Source: a bacterium (GTDB taxonomy: Bacteria; Fidelibacterota; UBA2242). Taken from it: a stretch of DNA of 6,015 nt. Made by a program: the position numbers and the translations under genes. Shown here piece by piece: positions 1-5,678 of this stretch (its first letter is position 1; every line of letters starts with the position of its first letter). The stretch lies in the NCBI GenBank assembly GCA_018895675.1, contig JAHIOG010000016.1:1-6015 (forward strand), written 5' to 3'. The notes beneath the pieces were generated by a model, which did no database searches, had not been told where the DNA came from, and was given only the letters and a program-made list of their open reading frames with translations.

Positions 1-2007
1 TCCGGTCATCGCCTGAAAACGTATAAAACTCCCTTTAGTTAATGGAGCTCGGTAACCAATTCCCAGAGCAAGTATCAGACTGCCCCATAATTCATCCTGG
101 TGAAGTCCCGGCAGAGAGTTGACGCCCCCCAGCCGAAAACGTTCGTAATGAGAAAGAACTTTGGTTAAATATCCAAAGTGTATGTGAGTAGAGAATGTAT
201 GCTTGTCATTATAGGTTTCGTATACTACCGATTCGACTGAAATACGGACGAATTGTTTTAAATCGTCTTCGCTGAATGAATGTTCATAGATGATATTATT
301 CTTTCGACCTCTTTTAGGGATGTCCGGATCATCGGTGTTTTCGACTAAAATACGGAACATCAGACTTCCGACCCCATATTGATCTTTATTAATAGGATAG
401 GACGAATATCCGGAATTTTCCAGGATTTGGTTGTGAACAAATTTTACCCCAATGCCGCTCAAACCGACGCGCCGAATCTGGACGCCGGCGTTTACTTCAA
501 TACCGGTGTGATAAAATTCTCCGAAACTGACGCGTTTTCCTTTTTCGTAAAGGGGAACACTCTCAAATTTTTGGTAAAGTGAGGAATAGCCGGTAAATGT
601 GGTCGTAAAAATTCGGGTTGTACGGGCGCTCCACTCCAATTTTCTATATTGATCGCTTACAATCAGGGATAATTGGTTATCAATGCCGGCTCCAAACAGG
701 TTCCGGTATTTCGCAGCAATAAATGCACTGGCTTTTTTTTCACCGTCATACCGGGTGCCGAAGGAAAACAAGGCATTTTCTTCTTCTTCGACTTCTACCG
801 TAAGATTTGCGGAATCACTTGAATGATTATCAAAAGACATGTAAATCGATTGAAAGAGTCCGGTGCTGAAGAGATTTTTCATGCTGCGTAAGGCATAGGC
901 GGAGTTCCACAGTTGCCCCTCTTTTAATAGTAATTCTCGTTTAATAATATAGGAGCGGGTTTTATTATTACCGGCGAATTGAATTGAGTGGATGCGGGTA
1001 TTATTTAGAAGATTAATGGCATTTCGCATATAGTTGGGATCCCATTTTATTGGATCGGCATAGGGACGCAGCTTATCAAGAAAGGGAAGGGTTGCGTCGT
1101 AGCCCCGCTGGATAAGTGAGTCGATGGCATTAAAATCGCTGGATGCATACTCGTCGATATTTGGGTGAATTAATATATCCGCTAAATAGAGATTCCGGGT
1201 ATCGGTGTAATATGCCAGCGTATTCATTGCCTGGTTAAAATAGGATAATGGATCGACATTCCGTGATATGGTAGTTATTTTGCTGGTCACATCGACTGCC
1301 ACAATAAATGTCGCTCCCACTTCAAAAGCCACGTCGCAGGGGACGTTATTGGTTAATCCTCCGTCCACTAATAAAAACGTATCGATTGCTACAGGGGCAA
1401 AAACGATGGGAAACGATGAACTCGCAGCGATAGATTTTGTTAAACTTCCGTCTTTTAACACTACTGTTTGCCCGGTTGTAATATCAGTTGCCACCGCCCG
1501 AAAAGGAATTGCCAGACTATCAAAATTGCCTTTTGAGGCATATTCGGGGTAGACCATCATCTGAAAAATCCGTTCCTGCAATTGCTGTGTAGGCAATAGA
1601 TTAGTCGGAAAGATGACATTGAATTTTTCGTCAAATTTTACTGTAAATAACTCGGGGAGATCGTTTATTTTCTGAGTGACAAATTCAATGTCCCGGTAGG
1701 GCTTCGGTGAGAATAATTTATTCCACTTGGTATTTCGGACATAATTTTCAATTTCCCGGGAAGAATTACCTGATGCATATAAAGCGCCAATTAATGCACC
1801 CATACTGGTGCCGATGATCATGTCGGGATAAAAATCGATCTCTTCAAGCGCCCTTAAAACGCCTATATGAGCGAATCCCCGCGCTCCTCCGCCACTGAGA
1901 ACCAATGCGGTCTTCTCCTCTTTAGCAAAGAGGGGAAATGCATTTGAGATCGATATTATCAAAATTACTGCAGGAATGGTAAGTCTTTTCCGTCGTGTAA
2001 AAGTCAT
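1..2007 (-). CDS. Secreted patatin-like phospholipase with POTRA and outer-membrane barrel (partial, C-terminus missing)
   Basis: The frame is open from the ATG at 2007 to the left edge, giving 669 residues without a stop. Residues 1-28 look like a Sec signal peptide: basic RRKR, a hydrophobic stretch, then a cut after PLFA. A patatin domain follows from about residue 32, with the oxyanion motif GGGARG (39-44), nucleophile motif GTSMG (Ser68) and the dyad aspartate in DGG (Asp215). Residues about 338-408 resemble a POTRA domain, and alternating beta-strand-like sequence from about 412 fits a BamA-type surface-antigen barrel. This order matches the PlpD-like type Vd family, which are lipid acyl hydrolases or phospholipases carried to the cell surface by their own barrel. 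PlpD is a little over 700 residues, so the last strands are probably missing. An in-frame stop at 2035-2037 limits the start; no clear Shine-Dalgarno is seen. The substrate is unknown. The gene diverges from the lipid operon at 2338. Confidence 0.9.
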   Translation of the reverse strand, partial: MTFTRRKRLTIPAVILIISISNAFPLFAKEEKTALVLSGGGARGFAHIGVLRALEEIDFYPDMIIGTSMGALIGALYASGNSSREIENYVRNTKWNKLFSPKPYRDIEFVTQKINDLPELFTVKFDEKFNVIFPTNLLPTQQLQERIFQMMVYPEYASKGNFDSLAIPFRAVATDITTGQTVVLKDGSLTKSIAASSSFPIVFAPVAIDTFLLVDGGLTNNVPCDVAFEVGATFIVAVDVTSKITTISRNVDPLSYFNQAMNTLAYYTDTRNLYLADILIHPNIDEYASSDFNAIDSLIQRGYDATLPFLDKLRPYADPIKWDPNYMRNAINLLNNTRIHSIQFAGNNKTRSYIIKRELLLKEGQLWNSAYALRSMKNLFSTGLFQSIYMSFDNHSSDSANLTVEVEEEENALFSFGTRYDGEKKASAFIAAKYRNLFGAGIDNQLSLIVSDQYRKLEWSARTTRIFTTTFTGYSSLYQKFESVPLYEKGKRVSFGEFYHTGIEVNAGVQIRRVGLSGIGVKFVHNQILENSGYSSYPINKDQYGVGSLMFRILVENTDDPDIPKRGRKNNIIYEHSFSEDDLKQFVRISVESVVYETYNDKHTFSTHIHFGYLTKVLSHYERFRLGGVNSLPGLHQDELWGSLILALGIGYRAPLTKGSFIRFQAMTG

Positions 2008-2120
2008 GTCGAAAACTAAATAATTGCGGCTTATTTACCAATGAAATAGTGTAAATATTTTGTAAAAGAACAGAATTTGACTTGAATATAGAAAAATCGA
2101 CGCCTAACTTCACACAGTAA

Positions 2121-2257
2121 CAAAGATGCTATATGAAGAAGTTATATCATTTTAAATATCGTCACTCTGTGCTGCGTATATAACAATGCGGGAATACCAA
2201 ATAGTGGATGTTGATTTAAGAGTTCCCGAAACAAATTGCACTGATCAAGCATCTTTG
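2121..2257. repeat. Widely spaced 10-bp inverted repeat
   Basis: CAAAGATGCT at 2121-2130 is the exact reverse complement of AGCATCTTTG at 2248-2257, with 117 bases between the arms. The flanking bases do not extend the match. It lies in the divergent promoter region and could be a pair of operator half-sites or a looping site, but an AT-rich region of this size can produce such a match by chance. Confidence 0.3.
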
Positions 2258-2321
2258 AGATTTGCAAATGACGATTTTATCACGAATTTTAGGACGTTTA
2301 TCGCCATTCAACTCTTAACAA

Positions 2322-2328
2322 AAGGAAG
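2322..2328 (+). promoter_or_regulatory. Shine-Dalgarno site of the DUF502 gene
   Basis: AAGGAAG lies 9 bases before the ATG at 2338. It is the clearest ribosome binding site in the window and supports that start. Confidence 0.65.
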
Positions 2329-2337
2329 TTATTAAAG

Positions 2338-2958
2338 ATGAGTCTGAAAAAGATCTGGACCCATGTTAGAACCAGTATGCGAAATAAATTAGTTGCCGGA
2401 GCATTAGCGCTGATTCCGGTTGTTGTGACCTATTATTTCCTGCGAGCTTTCATCGGCTACTTCGACCGCATCGTCAGTCCGATAATTGATCCCTATCTTG
2501 GATTTCATATCCCTGGGCTGGGGTTGATCGTATCCCTGTTGGCGATTTACTTCCTGGGTTTGTTCATTACCAATATACTTGGCAAAAGCATACTCGGCTT
2601 CTTCGAGAAATGGCTCAATTATATACCGCTGGTTCGGACTGTTTATCAGACAATTAAACAAATTATGAGCGCATTTTCTTTTACTCAGACCGGTTTTGAG
2701 CGGGTTGTGTTCGTGGAATATCCCCGCAAAGGCGCCTGGACCTTGGGATTTGTGACCGGACAATCAACGGGCGCGGACGGAACGGAATTCATCCATCTGT
2801 TTATTCCCACGACTCCCAATCCAACTTCCGGTTGGGCTTTATTCCTTCCTGAAGATGATGTCATTCAATCGGAGATGACTGTTGAACAGGGGCTAAAAGC
2901 GCTCATTTCCGGAGGAGCGCTTACTCCTCCCGTAATGAAATTGCGCAGAAAACTGTAA
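2338..2958 (+). CDS. DUF502 family inner-membrane protein
   Basis: This is a complete 206-residue protein. A short basic N-terminus (residues 1-17) precedes a first hydrophobic segment at about 19-41 and a second at about 58-81. The family-typical IPGLG lies at 58-62 between them, and a conserved block with IPLVRTVYQTIKQ (96-108) follows. The rest, to about 206, is soluble, with beta-rich sequence such as RVVFVEYPRKGAWTLGFVTG and a basic end (KLRRKL). This pattern and length match DUF502 proteins, which have two membrane helices and no established biochemical function. It is the first gene of a rightward run; 74 bases separate it from the fatty acid kinase fusion, close enough for one transcript but with room for an internal promoter. 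Its position suggests, without proof, a membrane role linked to lipid handling. Family assignment is good; function is unknown. Confidence 0.85.
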   Translation: MSLKKIWTHVRTSMRNKLVAGALALIPVVVTYYFLRAFIGYFDRIVSPIIDPYLGFHIPGLGLIVSLLAIYFLGLFITNILGKSILGFFEKWLNYIPLVRTVYQTIKQIMSAFSFTQTGFERVVFVEYPRKGAWTLGFVTGQSTGADGTEFIHLFIPTTPNPTSGWALFLPEDDVIQSEMTVEQGLKALISGGALTPPVMKLRRKL

Positions 2959-3032
2959 GAATAATTCACTTGGAATTTCATATATAAGACATTAATCTTG
3001 CGCATGTGCATATATTAATTGGATGATGTAAA

Positions 3033-4823
3033 ATGAAAATTAAATATATTGATGGTAAACGATTTCGCAGAGGTATCATAGCCGGGGCTAAGAAGGTTTG
3101 TGATAACCAGGATTATCTCAATGAAATAAATGTTTTTCCGGTCCCCGATGCCGATACCGGTTCCAATATGGCTTCAACGCTGAAAACGGTGGTCGAGGAT
3201 TTGAGCGACGATCCAAACGAATCGGTAGATTTCAGCAGTCGAAAAATAGCCGATTCAGCGCTGGAAGGAGCCCGTGGTAACAGCGGTGTGATCCTGGCAC
3301 AATTCTTCCATGGATTAGCCAAAGGATTGGAAGAACGGATTAAAATCAGTACCGAACAATTTGGGAAAGCGGTGCAACAAGCCAGAGAATCGGCATATGA
3401 AGCATTGAACCAACCCAAAGAGGGTACGATCTTAACCGTTATGAAGGACTGGGCGGAAAATATTTATCAGAACAGTAAAAAGGTCGTCGATTTTCAGGAG
3501 CTTCTTCATAATGGTCTGGATGTGGCGAAGAAATCTCTGGAAAACACAAAAACCAAGCTCGAAGCCCTGAGAAAAGCCAATGTTGTCGATGCCGGCGCCC
3601 AGGGTTTTGTGTATATTCTGGAAGGCATCACGCATTTTATAAAAAAAGGCAGGATCAAGGAATTTGACAAACAGATACAGATTAAGCCCGTCAAAACTGT
3701 TGCTCACACCGACATGACGCTGGAAGATATTAAGTTCAGGTTTTGTACGGAATGTTTGATCGAAGGACAACAGATTGACCTGAAGACGCTGCGCAGACAG
3801 ATTGAGCCGTATGGTGATTCAATTGTCGTTGCCGGTTCCGAGCACAAAGCCCGGCTGCACATTCACAGTAACGAACCGGCGAAAGTATTTGCTTATGCCC
3901 GTAAATACGGTGATCTACTCCAACAAAAAGCCGATGATATGAAAAAACAGTACCTGGTATCCCATAATCCACATCCGTCTATCGCACTGGTGGTTGACTC
4001 CGCCTGTGATCTGCCCCAGGAATTCATTGACGAACATCAGATTCATGTTATTCCGGTACGGGTCTCCTTCGGGAATTCAACCTATATTGACAAAATTACG
4101 ATTACTCCCGAATATTTTTACGAAATGTTATTGACCGAATCTCATCATCCAAAAACTTCCCAGCCACCGCCGTCGGAATTTAGAAATCTTTATCAATTTT
4201 TATTATCCCATTATGAATCAATAATTTCCATACATATTCCCGAGGCAGCCAGCGGTACTTACCAGAATGCATTGACTGCGGCTAAGGAATTTCCGGAAAA
4301 GAAGATTTCCATTATCGATGGAAAATCATTGTCCATCGGATTTGGTTTTGTGGCGGAAAAGGCTGCTCATTTGATAAAAGAAGGTAAAGATCACGATGAA
4401 GTTGTTCGTGGAATTGAAAAATTTACGAAACAGACTCAGCTTTTTGTCAGTATTCCCAGTTTGAAATATTTGATGAAGAGCGGTCGTGTCAGTAAAGCCA
4501 AAGGAATGGTGGCAAAAATTCTCAATATCAAACCGATTCTTCATCTGGATCAGCGCGGTATGCCCCAACATTTTTCAAAAAGTTTCTCGGATATGAGTGC
4601 GGTGAAAAAAGTTTTCAAACTGGCGATGAACTTTGTAAAAGATAAAAAACAGGTACGTTTTTCAGTTGCTCACTGTAACGATATTCAAAAGGCGCAATAT
4701 CTGGTTAAGCAATTGAAAGAAAAATTCGGTGATATTCCGATTACGATTATGCCGGTATCACCGGTGTTAGGCGCTCATGCGGGTATCGGAGCCGCAGCGG
4801 TCGGAATTACCTGGGAGATATAA
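3033..4823 (+). CDS. DAK2-DegV fusion, probable single-chain fatty acid kinase (FakA catalytic domains plus FakB)
   Basis: This complete 596-residue protein probably phosphorylates free fatty acids with ATP to acyl-phosphates. Residues 1-200 are a DAK2/DhaL-type kinase domain: NVFPVPDADTGSNM (33-46) carries the metal-binding aspartates Asp39 and Asp41, with GARGNSG (79-85), EGTILTV (130-136) and VVDAGAQG (184-191) further on. Residues about 230-308 match the FakA central domain: Cys238 in FCTE and His276/His278 in HIHSNEP align with the Cys/His/His needed for catalysis in Staphylococcus aureus FakA. Residues about 315-596 form a full DegV (FakB-like) fatty acid binding domain: DSACDLP (322-328), TSQP (375-378), SGTYQ (407-411), GRVSKAKG (484-491), NIKPIL (498-503) and His582 in GAHAGIG. 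Classical FakA is about 550 residues and ends in a FakB-docking domain; here a FakB-like domain sits there. An in-frame TGA at 3024 fixes the start at 3033, with a weak GGA upstream. The cytosolic product would feed PlsY, encoded next. Domains are certain; activity is inferred. Confidence 0.9.
   Translation: MKIKYIDGKRFRRGIIAGAKKVCDNQDYLNEINVFPVPDADTGSNMASTLKTVVEDLSDDPNESVDFSSRKIADSALEGARGNSGVILAQFFHGLAKGLEERIKISTEQFGKAVQQARESAYEALNQPKEGTILTVMKDWAENIYQNSKKVVDFQELLHNGLDVAKKSLENTKTKLEALRKANVVDAGAQGFVYILEGITHFIKKGRIKEFDKQIQIKPVKTVAHTDMTLEDIKFRFCTECLIEGQQIDLKTLRRQIEPYGDSIVVAGSEHKARLHIHSNEPAKVFAYARKYGDLLQQKADDMKKQYLVSHNPHPSIALVVDSACDLPQEFIDEHQIHVIPVRVSFGNSTYIDKITITPEYFYEMLLTESHHPKTSQPPPSEFRNLYQFLLSHYESIISIHIPEAASGTYQNALTAAKEFPEKKISIIDGKSLSIGFGFVAEKAAHLIKEGKDHDEVVRGIEKFTKQTQLFVSIPSLKYLMKSGRVSKAKGMVAKILNIKPILHLDQRGMPQHFSKSFSDMSAVKKVFKLAMNFVKDKKQVRFSVAHCNDIQKAQYLVKQLKEKFGDIPITIMPVSPVLGAHAGIGAAAVGITWEI
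4813..4817 (+). promoter_or_regulatory. Ribosome binding site of plsY inside the upstream gene
   Basis: GGGAG lies in the last codons of the fusion gene, 6 bases before the plsY ATG at 4824. The stop TAA (4821-4823) is immediately followed by ATG with no gap, an arrangement typical of translational coupling. Confidence 0.6.
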
Positions 4824-5492
4824 ATGTTAAATTTAATGGTTATTCTTGTGCTGAGTTATCTGGCGGGATCATTTCCCACCAGCATTATCGTTGGAAAAAT
4901 TACCAAAGGGATCGATATCCGGGAGCATGGTTCCGGAAATGCCGGGGGGACAAATTCCTTCCGTGTTCTGGGCTGGAAAGCCGGGCTGTTCGTTTCTCTG
5001 GTGGACATTGCCAAAGGAACGTTTGCAACTCTGGTCATATCCCGCATTCGTTTCGGTACAGCGCCTTTTGAAAATCCATCAATTGTGATGATTCTGGCAG
5101 GTATTTGTGCAATTCTAGGGCATACCTATACAATATTTGCCGGTTTCAAAGGCGGTAAGGGCGTCGCGACGGGCGCCGGAATGTTAATCGCTTTATTTCC
5201 CTACGCGTTGCTCACCTGTCTGGTAATTTTTCTGCTCACTCTTTTCACGACGGGTTTTGTCTCCGTCTCCTCCATCACCGCCGCCGTTAGTTTGCCGATC
5301 ATGCTCTTTATGTTTGACCGGTTTCTGAATATGAATGTCGATCCGGTGCTGATGATTGTCAGTATTATCATCCCGTTTTTTATCATTTTTACTCACCGGA
5401 CGAACATTAAACGCTTGATTAGCGGTGAAGAAAAATCTTTTGAAAAATTAAAAATCTTCCGTAGAAAATCTTCAAATTCCCCAAAATTCTGA
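4824..5492 (+). CDS. plsY: Acyl-phosphate:glycerol-3-phosphate acyltransferase PlsY
   Basis: PlsY moves the acyl group from acyl-phosphate to position 1 of glycerol-3-phosphate, giving lysophosphatidic acid, the first step of phospholipid synthesis. It is an inner-membrane protein. The 222 residues show the family motifs in order: SYLAGSFPTS (11-20), the phosphate-loop-like HGSGNAGGTN followed by FRVLG (35-50), DIAKG (61-65), GHTYTIFAGFKGGKGVATG (99-117), a Ser/Thr-rich TTGFVSVSS (142-150) and a C-terminal HRTNIKRLISGEE (191-203). Hydrophobic segments near 2-24, 53-73, 86-106, 117-141, 146-165 and 174-190 fit the multi-pass fold. The length is slightly above the usual 200 or so because of a basic, hydrophilic tail (204-222). 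The gene starts directly at the stop codon of the fatty acid kinase fusion, so the enzymes that make and use acyl-phosphate are likely made together. A weak hairpin follows the stop. Confidence 0.96.
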   Translation: MLNLMVILVLSYLAGSFPTSIIVGKITKGIDIREHGSGNAGGTNSFRVLGWKAGLFVSLVDIAKGTFATLVISRIRFGTAPFENPSIVMILAGICAILGHTYTIFAGFKGGKGVATGAGMLIALFPYALLTCLVIFLLTLFTTGFVSVSSITAAVSLPIMLFMFDRFLNMNVDPVLMIVSIIIPFFIIFTHRTNIKRLISGEEKSFEKLKIFRRKSSNSPKF

Positions 5493-5504
5493 TTATTTCC
5501 GTAA

Positions 5505-5530
5505 AACAAACACTCTTGTTTGTTGGTTTT
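5505..5530 (+). terminator. Weak hairpin after plsY, possible terminator
   Basis: AACAAACA (5505-5512) pairs perfectly with TGTTTGTT (5517-5524) around a CTCT loop, followed by GGTTTT. It begins 13 bases after the plsY stop, a sensible place for the end of the operon. The stem is almost all A-T pairs and the T-run is short, so intrinsic termination would be weak at best. Confidence 0.35.
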
Positions 5531-5584
5531 GAACACCCAAAGCTTTACCCTACTCTTGTTTATTAGTCCTGGTATTTGAACTCC
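5512..5584. repeat. Two-copy degenerate direct repeat
   Basis: ACTCTTGTTT occurs at 5512-5521 and again at 5552-5561, and the match continues as ACTCTTGTTTRTTRGT with two differences over 16 bases. Allowing a small gap, further blocks recur in the same order: TGGT then TTTGAAC and CC (5524-5537 in copy one, 5570-5584 in copy two). The first copy overlaps the 3' arm of the hairpin. It lies between plsY and a transposase gene and may belong to the element's end, but its role is unknown. Confidence 0.5.
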
Positions 5585-5657
5585 ATATAAACCGCTAAGC
5601 AATAGTGCATATATATCTATAAATAATTCTTTTTAAATTCGGATTCATATTGTATAT

Positions 5658-5674
5658 TCCTCCAAAAAAGAGGA
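5658..5674 (+). promoter_or_regulatory. Transposase ribosome binding site within a small hairpin
   Basis: AGAGGA at 5669-5674 lies 4 bases before the ATG at 5679 and is a good Shine-Dalgarno. TCCTC at 5658-5662 is complementary to GAGGA at 5670-5674 across a 7-base loop (CAAAAAA), so the mRNA could fold the ribosome site into a 5-bp stem and lower translation. Confidence 0.45.
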
Positions 5675-5678
5675 TAAC

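Larger units (their letters stand above)
2008..2337. other. Divergent intergenic region
   Basis: These 330 bases separate the start codons of the patatin gene (leftward) and the DUF502 gene (rightward), so they should hold promoters for both. The sequence is AT-rich. I could not find a convincing -35/-10 pair in either direction: TTGACT at 2077-2082 has no good -10 at normal spacing. A perfect 10-bp inverted repeat (2121-2130 and 2248-2257) and an open frame of 49 codons (2186-2335) lie inside. No tRNA or recognisable structured RNA was seen. Confidence 0.6.

Noticed and set aside
379..582. Plus-strand open frame of 67 codons
   Set aside because: It is antisense to the POTRA-barrel part of the patatin gene, which stays open through the whole stretch; no Shine-Dalgarno or family match.
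1268..1552. Plus-strand open frame of 94 codons
   Set aside because: It lies wholly inside the minus-strand patatin gene, has no recognisable product, and the opposite strand carries catalytic motifs there (DGG at residues 215-217).
2077..2110. TTGACT followed by AT-rich sequence as a sigma70 promoter for the DUF502 gene
   Set aside because: The nearest -10-like sequence (TAACTT at 2105) is about 22 bases away, outside normal spacing, and the site is over 200 bases from the gene.
1922..2113. Minus-strand open frame of 63 codons across the patatin start
   Set aside because: It overlaps the signal peptide coding region in another frame; the patatin frame is supported by a signal peptide and conserved motifs.
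2959..3032. Terminator or promoter between the DUF502 and fusion genes
   Set aside because: No stable hairpin with a T-run was found. TTGGAA at 2970-2975 has only a poor -10 match (TAATCT) at 17 bases.
3113..3972. Several minus-strand open frames under the kinase fusion
   Set aside because: They are antisense to well-conserved DAK2 and central-domain coding sequence and show no domain of their own.
5193..5602. Minus-strand open frames over the end of plsY and the following gap
   Set aside because: They lie mostly antisense to conserved PlsY helices or in AT-rich intergenic sequence; composition is low in complexity and no family is recognised.
5576..5623. Promoter for the transposase (TTGAAC and TATAAA)
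   Set aside because: The two hexamers are 36 bases apart and neither has a partner at proper spacing, so no promoter call is justified.
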